From IMG/VR virus record IMGVR_UViG_3300009034_000226, positions 1 to 22,085 of that record: a DNA stretch of 22,085 bases; one strand, 5' to 3'. Shown in pieces: positions 1 through 7,651 of the stretch; the stretch's first letter is position 1, and each line of letters begins with the position of its first letter. A model generated the notes under the pieces. That model did no database searches and had not been told where the DNA came from. It was given only the letters and a program-made list of their open reading frames with translations. A program made the translations under genes and the position numbers. This stretch comes from a virus.

Positions 1-354
1 TATTAACCATTCTCTTGTTGTAGCTTCTTTTCCTAAGTCAGAATCAGGTGGCTTAACAACAGTACCAAATTTCATTATAGCTAATGTTGTCCCACTTTTA
101 TCAATAACAGTAACAGGTATAGTAACCTTTGTTGCTTCATAACCACTTAATATTAAATTTTCAGATGCAGCTTGCGGATATGTCAAAGTAATCGTACCAA
201 GTTTATTATGATTTATTGCCCTTGTAACTTCACCAGAGGTCCCAGCAGTAAAAGATACCCCATCTTCTTCACGAGATAATCTAACAGTATCCCATCCAGT
301 AAGAAGAGTAAACCAAAATACTACAGAAACTTTTGATGGATCATATGTCCTCAT
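1..354 (-). CDS. Tail tube protein, DUF3277-like (3' end outside window)
   Basis: The 118 codons present begin MRTYDPSKVSVVFWFTLLTG and continue with a pattern I recognise from DUF3277 phage tail tube proteins: a short N-terminus, then alternating beta segments (GTITLTYPQAAS, KVTIPVTVID) and KFGTVVKPPDSDLGKEATTR. The full family is about 140-150 residues, so roughly the last 30 residues lie beyond the left edge. The tube forms the inner channel of the contractile tail and is surrounded by the sheath encoded immediately upstream, which supports the call. The start ATG has a GGAGAAAACT ribosome site and follows the sheath stop by 23 bases, so both are co-transcribed. Family assignment is from recalled sequence character, not a search. 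Confidence 0.8.
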   Translation of the reverse strand, partial: MRTYDPSKVSVVFWFTLLTGWDTVRLSREEDGVSFTAGTSGEVTRAINHNKLGTITLTYPQAASENLILSGYEATKVTIPVTVIDKSGTTLAIMKFGTVVKPPDSDLGKEATTREWLI

Positions 355-377
355 AGTTTTCTCCTTTTATTATATTT

Positions 378-1739
378 TTATGAAGTAGTAATTTTTCCTG
401 TAATTCCAATTTTATGTAAAGCACCAGCATATTTAGCAGTAAAAGTTATTCCACTTAAATATCTTATGGCTTTTTCTGCCGGATCAACATCTTCTATATC
501 TGGAGTTGTTATAGTTGATTCATTTGGTACAAGTAAACCTCTATCAATCGATTCACCTTCGTTTAACCAATATTTAATAATACCTTCAATCAAACCTATC
601 CCAGCAGCAGTAAATGGTATTTTATCATTGTTTACCAATGCTGTAAAAATACCTTCCGACATTCTGGTTTGTAACCAATCAGTCCCACGTATAATATCTA
701 TGAATTCATCATTAACAACTATCGCTTCAGCAGAAATCATACTAACTCCACCAATTGTTTCATATATATTTCCTTTATCAGCTTTAATAGTAGCAACTTC
801 AGTTGTAGTTAACTCATCAGCAATAATACCAGTAAGAGATTTAAATTTCCATGTAAGTGATCCTGGATCTTTGGGTGCCTGACCACCAACCCAAGCTGCC
901 TCTGGAAAATTAGCATAATCCCCACTGTATAGATATACTGTTCTATCATAAGAAAGAGCTGTTAAACTTTTTAATGTATTGTCAGCTACTCCATTTTTAA
1001 CATCAGCTTCACCAGTACAAACAAAATATATCTTTAATTTAGTTTCTATTACAGCAGCCAATAACAATATATCGGCTTTTGTTCTTGTTGTTCCAATAAG
1101 AAAATACCAATTATCATCAGCAGCAATAATAGCATTAAGACCAACAGTCCAAGTTTCAACCGCTGATCCATATTGAGTCATTGTTGCTGTAGCAGCAGTA
1201 ACACCCGTTAAGCTAGATACATCAATTACAGTTACTCTGAAATCAGCAGCAGCATCTACGCCAGTAAATTCTATTGTATAACCAGTGCTATATAAACCCG
1301 TAACTGTAACTTCGGTTATACCAGATAAAGCTTCAATTGCGGTTTCTATGAGTGCCGTATCGTCATCTGCTGCATAGGTTATATTACCAGTTGTAACAGG
1401 AGTAGCATCACCAATACCAATATCTAACGTCCAAGTACCAGCAGAAGGTGTCCCTGTAAACGCCAATGTTGCTTTTGAGTTTACATCTTCAAGTTTTCTT
1501 CCAACTTTAAATTGAGGTGGTGATAATTCCTGACCCATAATTTTCAAAGCGGCTTTATAAAGATCATCCGTTATTAAAAAACCATCTGTTAACATATCCG
1601 CTGGATCAGTATAAGCGCGGACTCTATCTGGAAAATAGTAATGATCTCCCATCAAAAGAGGAGTTCCAAATCCAGTCCTAGTTATTTTAGCAGTCTCTCT
1701 TGTAATTGAAACATCTACAAAATCAGAAATTTGACTCAT
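378..1739 (-). CDS. Tail sheath protein, DUF3383 family, with inserted beta module
   Basis: The 453-residue protein starts MSQISDFVDVSITRETAKIT and continues RTGFGTPLLMGDH, the typical N-terminus of DUF3383 sheath-like proteins of contractile-tailed phages. Sheath subunits polymerise around the tail tube and contract on infection. The stretch from about residue 88 to 196 (KATLAFTGTPSAGTWTLDI to GSAVETW) is Thr/Ala/Gly-rich and beta-like; homologs can run straight from the KVGRK region to the IIAADDNWYFL region, so I read it as an inserted domain, similar in style to segments in two other virion proteins here. The C-terminal half (DYANFPEAAWVGGQAPKDPG, then GITFTAKYAGALHKIGITG) is the usual core. 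An AAGGAG site precedes the ATG. The gene lies between tail terminator and tube genes, the usual order. Confidence 0.9.
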   Translation of the reverse strand: MSQISDFVDVSITRETAKITRTGFGTPLLMGDHYYFPDRVRAYTDPADMLTDGFLITDDLYKAALKIMGQELSPPQFKVGRKLEDVNSKATLAFTGTPSAGTWTLDIGIGDATPVTTGNITYAADDDTALIETAIEALSGITEVTVTGLYSTGYTIEFTGVDAAADFRVTVIDVSSLTGVTAATATMTQYGSAVETWTVGLNAIIAADDNWYFLIGTTRTKADILLLAAVIETKLKIYFVCTGEADVKNGVADNTLKSLTALSYDRTVYLYSGDYANFPEAAWVGGQAPKDPGSLTWKFKSLTGIIADELTTTEVATIKADKGNIYETIGGVSMISAEAIVVNDEFIDIIRGTDWLQTRMSEGIFTALVNNDKIPFTAAGIGLIEGIIKYWLNEGESIDRGLLVPNESTITTPDIEDVDPAEKAIRYLSGITFTAKYAGALHKIGITGKITTS

Positions 1740-1800
1740 AATTTTTTCTCCTTTATATTATTATATATTTTTCTAACTTTGATAATTAATAGTATTATTA

Positions 1801-1809
1801 GTTATATCA
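1801..1809 (-). promoter_or_regulatory. Possible extended -10 promoter upstream of sheath gene
   Basis: Read on the minus strand this is TGATATAAC, one base from the TGATATAAT extended -10 elements seen at 15.95 kb. It lies in the 79-base gap before the sheath gene, the only sizeable gap among the tail genes. No convincing -35 is visible and the region is so AT-rich that chance matches are common. Confidence 0.25.
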
Positions 1810-1818
1810 TAATCTATA

Positions 1819-2322
1819 TTATGGTATTTCAATATCAATCCCATTTAATTCAATCTTTTGTATTTCGCCTGGAATATCATCGAACGCTTCTCCATAACTC
1901 ATGAATACATCTATATGAGATCTAAATTCCCATTCTGTCTCTATTAACGCACTTAAATCTGCTGGTCCATCATATCCCCAAAGAGCTAAACCTTTCAATT
2001 GTAATATTTCTAATTTACTTTCTAAATAAAAAGAATTTATTATTTTTTGCATTAGATTAAGATGATTATCATCTGCATATATATTTATACTTAATGTAAA
2101 TTTTTTAACAAAATTATATTCCCACGTATCGAGTGTTTTATATTGATGTTCCGCTCTATCACCAACAAGTGACGGCCCACCTAATATATTTAAAGTTACA
2201 TACGGTTTTGCAGGTCTCGGACTTCCAGGTTTATCCCATATAGCATTAACACCAACTCCTAAAGAGGCAACAGCCCAATCATAAATTGCATCTTCTTTTA
2301 CTTGATCTAGTCTATAACCCAT
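1819..2322 (-). CDS. Tail/neck terminator protein (LIC_12616 / gp12-like)
   Basis: This 167-residue protein has an N-terminal helix (VKEDAIYDWAVASLG), then IWDKPGSPRPAKPYVTLNIL, then alternating strands and helices (FTLSINIYADDNHLNLMQKI), ending in IDVFMSYGEAFDDIPGEIQ. This resembles the phage neck or tail terminator proteins annotated as LIC_12616 / gp12-like, where a 'pRP..pYv' segment and a late 'DV.f.y' strand are typical. Such proteins form the ring that caps the tail and joins it to the head. The position directly before the sheath gene fits. The ATG has an AGGAAAA site and the gene starts 1 base after the stop of the preceding head-closure-like gene, so translation is probably coupled. 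Confidence 0.7.
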   Translation of the reverse strand: MGYRLDQVKEDAIYDWAVASLGVGVNAIWDKPGSPRPAKPYVTLNILGGPSLVGDRAEHQYKTLDTWEYNFVKKFTLSINIYADDNHLNLMQKIINSFYLESKLEILQLKGLALWGYDGPADLSALIETEWEFRSHIDVFMSYGEAFDDIPGEIQKIELNGIDIEIP

Positions 2323-2323
2323 T

Positions 2324-2935
2324 TTATTTTCCTGTTAAAAAACCATATGCTTTATAATGAGAAAGACTATGAACGCTATAATCTTTGTCTTGTAATGCTT
2401 TATATTCTTTCGTAATATTCTCAACATCTTCAACTATACTTTGATTGACATCGACTGTTATTGTAAATGGAGTTCCTATTACATCCGCCATTATAGTATA
2501 CGTTCCATCAAGATTATCAGTTACTATTATTGGTTCTAATCCAGCCGATATTTGAGAAACCAATCCAGCAGCTATTAATATTGGATCTGTATTACTACCT
2601 GAATTATATGTAAATATTGTTCCATTAATGGTACACGTATAATCAGTGCTGGCCAATCCAGTATCTATTGTACAGGTATTTTGTTGAGCCGAATTATATT
2701 CTTTTCTTCTTAAAAAATCATCTGTTTTTATTTCACTCTCGGAATAAAATTTTAATGTCCCAGCCTTTCTGTTTCCTTCAGATAACAACAATAATTCATC
2801 ATCATTAATTGGTTGGACACTAGCATCTATAGTTGTTATAGAAGGACTTGATGCAATATAATGTCCTTTAACATAATCTTCATTGCCACCTGTGGGTCTT
2901 ATTAATACAACTTCTTCGTTTTTTATTAATCCCAT
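2324..2935 (-). CDS. Probable head-closure (stopper) protein with inserted beta module
   Basis: The protein (203 residues) can be read as a small head-closure fold split by an insert. The N-part (residues 1-75) has VVLIRPTGG, then TTIDASVQPINDDELLLLSEG and KFYSESEIKTDD, matching the pattern of SPP1 gp16-like stoppers: a hydrophobic strand, a 'QP.....L...G' turn, and a 'y.....i' strand. The C-part (about 173-203, EYKALQDKDYSVHSLSHYKA) supplies the usual last strands. Between them, residues about 79-172 form a Thr/Ile-rich module (TCTINGTIFTYNSGS) closely like the one in the cement protein at 5296-6069. No good ribosome site is visible; the ATG lies 1 base after the upstream stop, suggesting coupling. 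The function is inferred from position and pattern. Confidence 0.55.
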   Translation of the reverse strand: MGLIKNEEVVLIRPTGGNEDYVKGHYIASSPSITTIDASVQPINDDELLLLSEGNRKAGTLKFYSESEIKTDDFLRRKEYNSAQQNTCTIDTGLASTDYTCTINGTIFTYNSGSNTDPILIAAGLVSQISAGLEPIIVTDNLDGTYTIMADVIGTPFTITVDVNQSIVEDVENITKEYKALQDKDYSVHSLSHYKAYGFLTGK

Positions 2936-2936
2936 T

Positions 2937-3443
2937 TTATATTTTTGTAGTCATCGTTGGTTTAGGATTACCTTTACCAATTTTGTATGTTAAAGTACTA
3001 ACTATTTTCCCAGTTTCAATTAAAGGATGATCATGTTTCTTTCTTTTTATAGTTATTGGATGATTAGGTTTCGCTCTTTTATAAAAATCACTTAAAATAA
3101 ATTTTTTAATTCTTTCTGTCAATAAAATACCCATTTCATCTAATTTTTCATTCATTTTTATTTTTCCAAGAAGTACATCTCCAGCTCCATCTAGCATTTT
3201 TTTTATAATTAATTTAAGATCTTTATCAAAAACATATCTCATAAAAGATCTTTCTGGAATTGGATACAGTCTATTGCTTCTCGGTGGATCTCCAAATTCA
3301 TTTTCTTTTGCAATTGAAATTAATCCAATATCTTTAAATAATCCAATTTCGACAGTATTCCCATCAGTAACACTCATTTCCTTAATTCTTTTTACAAGAT
3401 TGATCCATTGAGTTTTTTGATCTATTAATGTTATGTCATACAT
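2937..3443 (-). CDS. HK97 gp10-like / virion morphogenesis protein (tail completion)
   Basis: The 168-residue protein shows the hallmarks of the gp10-like / Mu virion-morphogenesis group: 'EIGLFKD......AKENEFGDPPRSNRLYPIPERSFMR' in the first half, a helical middle, and 'FYKRAKPNHPITIKRKKHDH' followed by 'PLIETGKIVSTLTYKI' near the end. In that family the 'E.G....iP.RsF.r' and 'pLidTG.l..si.y.i' segments are conserved. These proteins complete the tail or head-tail joint. Its start overlaps the last 8 bases of the upstream DUF4054 gene and its stop lies 1 base before the next start. The sequence shows no insertion or truncation. Confidence 0.75.
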   Translation of the reverse strand: MYDITLIDQKTQWINLVKRIKEMSVTDGNTVEIGLFKDIGLISIAKENEFGDPPRSNRLYPIPERSFMRYVFDKDLKLIIKKMLDGAGDVLLGKIKMNEKLDEMGILLTERIKKFILSDFYKRAKPNHPITIKRKKHDHPLIETGKIVSTLTYKIGKGNPKPTMTTKI

Positions 3444-3810
3444 TAGGAATCACCGTAGAAACTTTTATAAGTATTTTATTTCTAATAGAAAGAAAAGTTC
3501 TTCCGTATCCAGTTCTATTATAATCAGCCTCAGATCCTCTGAGTTTCTGAGGCTGTGCATATTCTTTCATCACATCTCCAACTTTATCTTTAACAATTGG
3601 ACCACTGGCACTACTGAGGGTTTTATCGCTAATCAATGTAAGATGATGGGCTGCCAAATACCTAGCAGCTATTTCAGTTTTTAAACCAAAAACAGAAGTG
3701 CTAATTAAATTATCTACATCTGATAATATTATATTCCATACATTATCATCAGTTATACTTGATAATTCAGGAGCTATAAGTAAAATATTGGCTTTAGTAG
3801 TTAATGCCAT
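3436..3810 (-). CDS. DUF4054 head-tail adaptor protein
   Basis: The 124-residue protein fits DUF4054, a small helical head-tail connector of the gp6-like kind: an N-terminal 'ILLIAPELSSITDDNVWNII' region (family: pEF....d..i...i..a), a helical 'AARYLAAHHLTL' segment, then 'SGPIVKDKVGDVMKEYAQP' and 'RTGYGRTFLSIRNK' (family: 'G.v.sekvGdvsvsYa' and 'tpYGr.fl.lr'). Such adaptors form a ring beneath the portal and recruit the stopper. It begins 4 bases after the preceding gene and its end overlaps the next gene. The recognisable motifs and the gene order make the call fairly sure. Confidence 0.8.
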   Translation of the reverse strand: MALTTKANILLIAPELSSITDDNVWNIILSDVDNLISTSVFGLKTEIAARYLAAHHLTLISDKTLSSASGPIVKDKVGDVMKEYAQPQKLRGSEADYNRTGYGRTFLSIRNKILIKVSTVIPNV

Positions 3811-3814
3811 AATT

Positions 3815-4243
3815 TTAATTTTTTTCTTTTTTCTCTAAAGCCGCCTCAACTTCAGAAATTTCTTCTAATTTTGAATTTAATAATCGTGTTATTGCTGTTC
3901 TTGGTTTGTCTCTCTGTTTTTCTAATTCATAATACTCTTCAAGTTTTTTTCTTTCCATAGTATTTTCAATTAATTCACTCATTTCAGCAACTCTTAATTT
4001 AGAAATATCAACCTCATTTTCTTCTTCACCTATTTCATTTTTGGTTTCAAGATCAATCTTCGGCTGAAATACTTTAAGAAGAGTTTTGTAATAATCCATA
4101 TCATCACCGGCTGTTTTAATTATTGCAAGCCAAACTTCTTTCGATATATGATTTATTCCTGGTATAAATTTAAATAATTCTTGTTTCTTTTTGATTTTAT
4201 AAGGTAATGTTAAAGTATTTGGTTTATTATAAAAAATTATCAT
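3815..4243 (-). CDS. Small phage protein between capsid and connector genes, function unknown
   Basis: I do not recognise a characterised family. The first 50 residues include 'LFKFIPGINHISKEVWLAII', reminiscent of short phage modules with 'f.PG.neVp.evW', often found near capsid genes. From residue about 70 on it is strongly charged and helical (EIGEEENEVDISKLRVAEMS, then ELEKQRDKPRTAITRLL and EEISEVEAALEKKEKN), probably a coiled coil. The start has a GGGAG site 7 bases upstream. The position between the major capsid protein and the DUF4054 adaptor makes a role in head assembly or head-tail joining plausible, but this is inference from place only. Confidence 0.7.
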   Translation of the reverse strand: MIIFYNKPNTLTLPYKIKKKQELFKFIPGINHISKEVWLAIIKTAGDDMDYYKTLLKVFQPKIDLETKNEIGEEENEVDISKLRVAEMSELIENTMERKKLEEYYELEKQRDKPRTAITRLLNSKLEEISEVEAALEKKEKN

Positions 4244-4266
4244 TATTTTTCTCCCATCATTTTTGT

Positions 4267-4310
4267 TAAAATATTGGCAGGAATATTATATAATTCCCGC
4301 CAATATTTTA
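4267..4310 (-). terminator. Stem-loop after the major capsid gene
   Basis: Two 18-base arms (4267-4284 and 4293-4310) pair with one mismatch (a possible G-U pair in RNA) around an 8-base loop. The stem contains the only GC-rich run in the gap. On the coding (minus) strand it is followed by AACAAAAATG rather than a long T run, so it may act as a partial terminator or a 3' end stabiliser lowering or protecting transcript after the capsid gene. Confidence 0.65.
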
Positions 4311-4317
4311 GATTAAA

Positions 4318-5262
4318 TTATATACCAGTCATTATTAACATTGCAAGAGGATAACGAATTACTACTCCACCATTTCTTGCTTCTACAGGAACTACATATT
4401 CAAGATTTCTTTCTTGAATTGGATGAGTAATCATTTCAAGAGGAATCCTATTTTGAATTACCTCTTCATCCATTTCATAAAAAATCATACCATCTTTGGT
4501 TCCACCGACAAAAGCGGCCGTAAGTTGGTCAGATAACCAATCTATAGTTGTTAATCCAAATGCATTCCCAGGTTTAGTTATATATTCTAAAATAGTAAGG
4601 TCAGAAGTAGAAGCTCTTGGTGTGGTAGCTATTATATTATATTGTGGAATAGGAAGTAAAAGAGTATTGGCGGCATGAATTCCTTTACTTTGTGTTCTAA
4701 TTTGTCCAGTTCCAGTAGAAATATCAGCTATAATCTCATCAGGAGTTTTTAAAACCCAGGTCGTACCACCAACACCAGCAACTACAGCTTGGATAGGAAT
4801 ATTAGCATTGTTAAGGAAACCTATAATTCCATAAGTAGCATTACCATTCCATGCTATTTGACTTTCTTCTTCTCTTACAGCTCTTCTTGTAGCATCAGCT
4901 TTAATTTTATCTAATGGTTTATTGGCTAGGGCAGCAGCCCTAACTTCCTGTGTATTATATCCGAAAGAAGTACCAATAGTTTTAACTTTTTGAGAAAATT
5001 CTTGTGTAATTGCATCTGCTCTTGGAAGGTCGTCGGCATAATTAGCTATAATTTTAGCCATACCGAGTTTGGTTATCATACGATATGTAATAGTTTCTGC
5101 TCCAGGACTGTCTTCATTACTTACTGGTATTAATCTTCGATATTTTAATTCTTTAACTTTATATTCATAAAGCTTTGTCTCAATAGACTCTAATTCTCTT
5201 GCAAGAAATAAAGTTTCATTGGCATCTAAACGATGTTTTATTGCATCTAAACGAATAGACAT
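4318..5262 (-). CDS. Major capsid protein, DUF2184 type
   Basis: The 314-residue protein follows the DUF2184 major capsid pattern: N-terminal 'LFLARELESIETKLYEYKVK' followed by 'RRLIPVSNEDSPGAETITYR', then 'GMAKIIANYADDLPRADA', 'VKTIGTSFGYNTQEVRAAAL', 'ADATRRAVREEESQIAWNG', and 'YGIIGFLNNANI'. The family forms the icosahedral shell with an HK97-like fold. The length (about 310) is normal. A GGAGAAATAAATT ribosome site precedes ATG. It follows the cement and protease-scaffold genes and is followed by a stem-loop, consistent with high-level expression. No inserted module is seen here, unlike in three neighbours. Confidence 0.92.
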   Translation of the reverse strand: MSIRLDAIKHRLDANETLFLARELESIETKLYEYKVKELKYRRLIPVSNEDSPGAETITYRMITKLGMAKIIANYADDLPRADAITQEFSQKVKTIGTSFGYNTQEVRAAALANKPLDKIKADATRRAVREEESQIAWNGNATYGIIGFLNNANIPIQAVVAGVGGTTWVLKTPDEIIADISTGTGQIRTQSKGIHAANTLLLPIPQYNIIATTPRASTSDLTILEYITKPGNAFGLTTIDWLSDQLTAAFVGGTKDGMIFYEMDEEVIQNRIPLEMITHPIQERNLEYVVPVEARNGGVVIRYPLAMLIMTGI

Positions 5263-5295
5263 AATTTATTTCTCCTTTTTTATTAATCTATTCCA

Positions 5296-6069
5296 TTATG
5301 GAAGATTTAATTCAACAATTGATATACCAGCGGCAGAAGTTGTTTTTCTAAATGCTGCCCCAGGCAATATATCTGCATCGGAACCATCGGCATCACTTCT
5401 TACGGAACCTAAAGTTTCACCAGCACCCGCAACATGTCTAACATATACGGAACCACCATCAGCTACGGCATCCTCTGTTTGAACATAAATTCTACCTTTT
5501 CGCATAACGCTCATTGCAGATTCAAGAACATATCCACTACTTCCAGCACTTCCATAATTTTGTTCAATTGCTTGAGTCATTACAGTAAAACCCAAAGCAA
5601 TTTTTGCATCAGTAATATCAGCAGCAGCTATAGGTAATCTTGCTTTTTGATCATCCATCTGATCCCTAGAAACTACTATTCCAAATCCAATAGCGGCAGC
5701 ATTAGCAATTTGATTAGCTACAGTACAATTAGCAGTACCTACAACAGTAGCTGCTGTTCCAGGAGTATTACTTTCTACTGTAAAATATGTATTGGTTGCT
5801 GTATAATATGCTGTTACTGGCTCAGACCCAGCATTAATCAATGTTGCTACCGCATCAGCAATAAAAGCTTCATCTTGAGATCCACCAATTTCTGTCCAAG
5901 TAAAAGCAGTACCATTAATAGTACAAGTAGTCGTTGTATCAGCAGTAGTAACAGTAACTTTATCTAGCTGTTTAGAATAATTAGCTTTACTAATAATGTC
6001 GTTATTTACAAGATCAGCTAATTGTCCTGGTAATCCAACATCCATAAAATTTTGAACAGTTGTTTGCAT
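5296..6069 (-). CDS. Structural cement (capsid decoration) protein, gp24-like, with inserted beta module
   Basis: The N-terminus (MQTTVQNFMDVGLPGQLADL) and the C-terminal half ('GFGIVVSRDQMDD', then 'YVLESAMSVMRKGRIYVQTE', 'GGSVYVRHVAGAGETLGSVR', 'ILPGAAFRKTTSAAGISIVE') match the phage structural cement protein type. Cement proteins bind outside the mature capsid and stabilise it. Residues about 36-124 ('VTVTTADTTTTCTINGTAFT' to 'GTANCTVANQI') form a Thr/Ala-rich beta module closely resembling the insert at 2324-2935. Homologs often carry such a segment between the N-terminal arm and the core. A strong AGAGGAGG site precedes ATG. The gene lies between scaffold and major capsid protein, as usual. 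Confidence 0.85.
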   Translation of the reverse strand: MQTTVQNFMDVGLPGQLADLVNNDIISKANYSKQLDKVTVTTADTTTTCTINGTAFTWTEIGGSQDEAFIADAVATLINAGSEPVTAYYTATNTYFTVESNTPGTAATVVGTANCTVANQIANAAAIGFGIVVSRDQMDDQKARLPIAAADITDAKIALGFTVMTQAIEQNYGSAGSSGYVLESAMSVMRKGRIYVQTEDAVADGGSVYVRHVAGAGETLGSVRSDADGSDADILPGAAFRKTTSAAGISIVELNLP

Positions 6070-6113
6070 TTTAAGCCTCCTCTAATTTATTGATTTATAA
6101 TTTATTATTAATT

Positions 6114-6743
6114 TTATTCCTTTTTTCTTGATTCTTTATCTTTCTTAAGGAATTCTTCTCTCGGAGAAAGTTTAGTTTTTCCTCCACTAGCATCTTTAGC
6201 TCTTACTATGAATTGACCAATGGCATTACTTCCATCTTGTTTTTGTGAATTAATAAGACCTTCTCGAATACTATCAAAACGCCCGTTAATATATGTATCG
6301 TTTTTACCTTCAGCATCAAATTTTTCACTAACAGCTTTAATACAATCAATTTTAATAGACTTAAAATCTTTTCCATTAATATCAACTTTAAGTTTATTTG
6401 CAATTTCCATTATATCATTTTTAACTTTAATCATATTTGTAATTCTTTCAGAATTGACATCACTTAATTCAACAATATCTTTCTTTTGTTTTTCAACTGT
6501 TTCAGAAAGTTGGTCAACTTTTCCTTGAAGTTCATCTTTCTTACTAGTGAAATCTTTTATAGTTTTAACAGCTTCATCTTCTTTACTAGTAAGATCTTTT
6601 ATAATATCAACAGCTTCATCTAGCTTATTAGACAAAATGTCAAAAATATTCATATTATCTTCAGGAATAAGCCCAGAAAGGGCATCCATCTTAAAAGAAT
6701 CGAGATTTATTGATTTCCTATTGAATTTAACTATATCTGGCAT
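6114..6743 (-). CDS. Candidate nested scaffold protein from internal start
   Basis: Codon 254 of the protease-scaffold gene is an ATG preceded by AAAGGGAATATA, a good ribosome site 5 bases away, inside an Asn/Lys-rich linker (NNNLNKNKKGNI). Starting there gives a 209-residue protein beginning MPDIVKFNRKSINLDSFKMD with the whole coiled-coil part. Nested scaffold genes in frame with a protease are established in lambda (C/Nu3). That this one is used is inference from the ribosome site and the domain boundary. Confidence 0.55.
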   Translation of the reverse strand: MPDIVKFNRKSINLDSFKMDALSGLIPEDNMNIFDILSNKLDEAVDIIKDLTSKEDEAVKTIKDFTSKKDELQGKVDQLSETVEKQKKDIVELSDVNSERITNMIKVKNDIMEIANKLKVDINGKDFKSIKIDCIKAVSEKFDAEGKNDTYINGRFDSIREGLINSQKQDGSNAIGQFIVRAKDASGGKTKLSPREEFLKKDKESRKKE

Positions 6744-7502
6744 TATATTCCCTTTCTTATTTTTATTAAGGTTATTATTATATTTATTTTGATTTTTATC
6801 TAAAATTCTAACATTTGACCCAGCTCTTCCATTATCTACTATTCCAACATGATTATATTTTATATCTTTTTGTTTAAAAGTGTAATATCCATCTTGGCGA
6901 TGTTCACCAATTTCAGGAATAACTTTACAAGAATAACCACAGCTTAATTCTGTATTTAATCCCATCTTTTTTCTGGCAATAACAGTTTCAATCATATTTT
7001 TATCTGTTATTATCATACTTCCTTTTACATAAGTATCCTCCCTTGTTAAGTTTTCACCAATAGTTCCTATTTGAAAATCTTTAATATTTTCAATTGTTAT
7101 TTTTTTATCAGGGTGATCTTCTACAATAGGTTTTAATTTTAAAGAATCCAAAGATTCACTAGAAAAAACTTCATCTTCTGGTCTTAGTTCTCTTAATAAA
7201 TTTCCATTTTCATCATAATAATCAAATACACCAGTACGAGTAAAATATGCTTCACAATGAAGAAAACCAGTATCTTTATCAATAAAAAATTTTGATTTTT
7301 TTCTATTATTATCAATTTTAAATATAAAAGTTCTATTCTCAATATTGTCAGCAGAATCTTTTTTACCTATATGTTTTCTCCATTGAGAAAAACATATACC
7401 AGATCGTTGTTCTTCTTCAGGATATTCTTTATTAAGTATAGATTGACAACGACCTATATAGGTTTGCTGATCTTCCCCTTTTACCGGTGTTGGAATTGGC
7501 AT
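6114..7502 (-). CDS. Prohead protease (DUF2213) fused to scaffold domain
   Basis: The 462-residue protein has three parts. Residues 1-45 (MPIPTPVKGEDQQTYIGRCQ, then 'EEEQRSGICFSQWRK') are a leader common on phage maturation proteases. Residues about 55-235 are the DUF2213 protease-like domain, with 'LKPIVEDHP' (His130), 'NTELSCGYSCKV' (Ser187) and 'IKYNHVGIVDNGRAGSNVRI' (His218), the expected His/Ser/His set of the herpes-protease-like fold. Residues about 254-462 are charged and coiled-coil (repeated 'DEAVKTIKDFTSKKDELQG'), the scaffold. It would cleave scaffold and capsid arms during prohead maturation. An internal in-frame ATG with ribosome site at 6743 may yield the scaffold alone. AAGGAG precedes the main start. 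Gene order (portal, protease-scaffold, cement, capsid) agrees. Confidence 0.88.
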   Translation of the reverse strand: MPIPTPVKGEDQQTYIGRCQSILNKEYPEEEQRSGICFSQWRKHIGKKDSADNIENRTFIFKIDNNRKKSKFFIDKDTGFLHCEAYFTRTGVFDYYDENGNLLRELRPEDEVFSSESLDSLKLKPIVEDHPDKKITIENIKDFQIGTIGENLTREDTYVKGSMIITDKNMIETVIARKKMGLNTELSCGYSCKVIPEIGEHRQDGYYTFKQKDIKYNHVGIVDNGRAGSNVRILDKNQNKYNNNLNKNKKGNIMPDIVKFNRKSINLDSFKMDALSGLIPEDNMNIFDILSNKLDEAVDIIKDLTSKEDEAVKTIKDFTSKKDELQGKVDQLSETVEKQKKDIVELSDVNSERITNMIKVKNDIMEIANKLKVDINGKDFKSIKIDCIKAVSEKFDAEGKNDTYINGRFDSIREGLINSQKQDGSNAIGQFIVRAKDASGGKTKLSPREEFLKKDKESRKKE

Positions 7503-7603
7503 TTTATTCTCCTTTAATTATTATTACAAATATATCCAATCAATACACAATATAACACTTATAAAAAAAAATGTCAAAAAAAATATTCTTTTTATCATTT
7601 ATG

Positions 7604-7612
7604 TGGTATAAT
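7604..7612 (+). promoter_or_regulatory. Extended -10 promoter for the plus-strand cassette
   Basis: TGGTATAAT is a perfect TGnTATAAT extended -10 element, 40 bases before the first gene of the rightward cassette. No good -35 is visible 17 bases upstream. A 12-base perfect palindrome TATATGCATATA (7612-7623) lies at the expected transcription start and could be an operator. Confidence 0.6.
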
Positions 7613-7651
7613 ATATGCATATAATAAATAAATTAAATAGGAGATTAAAAT

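Noticed and set aside
466-1176. Plus-strand open frames of 138 and 65 codons inside the sheath gene
   Set aside because: They are antisense to a clear DUF3383 gene, lack ribosome sites and show only Ser/Ile-rich noise.
5434-5967. Plus-strand frames of 67 and 106 codons inside the cement gene
   Set aside because: The Ser/Cys/Asn/Ile-rich translations mirror Ala/Thr codons of the real gene; no starts with ribosome sites.
6206-6792. Other-frame frames in the protease-scaffold gene
   Set aside because: They overlap a continuous recognised protein and have no ribosome site; only the in-frame start at 6743 is supported.
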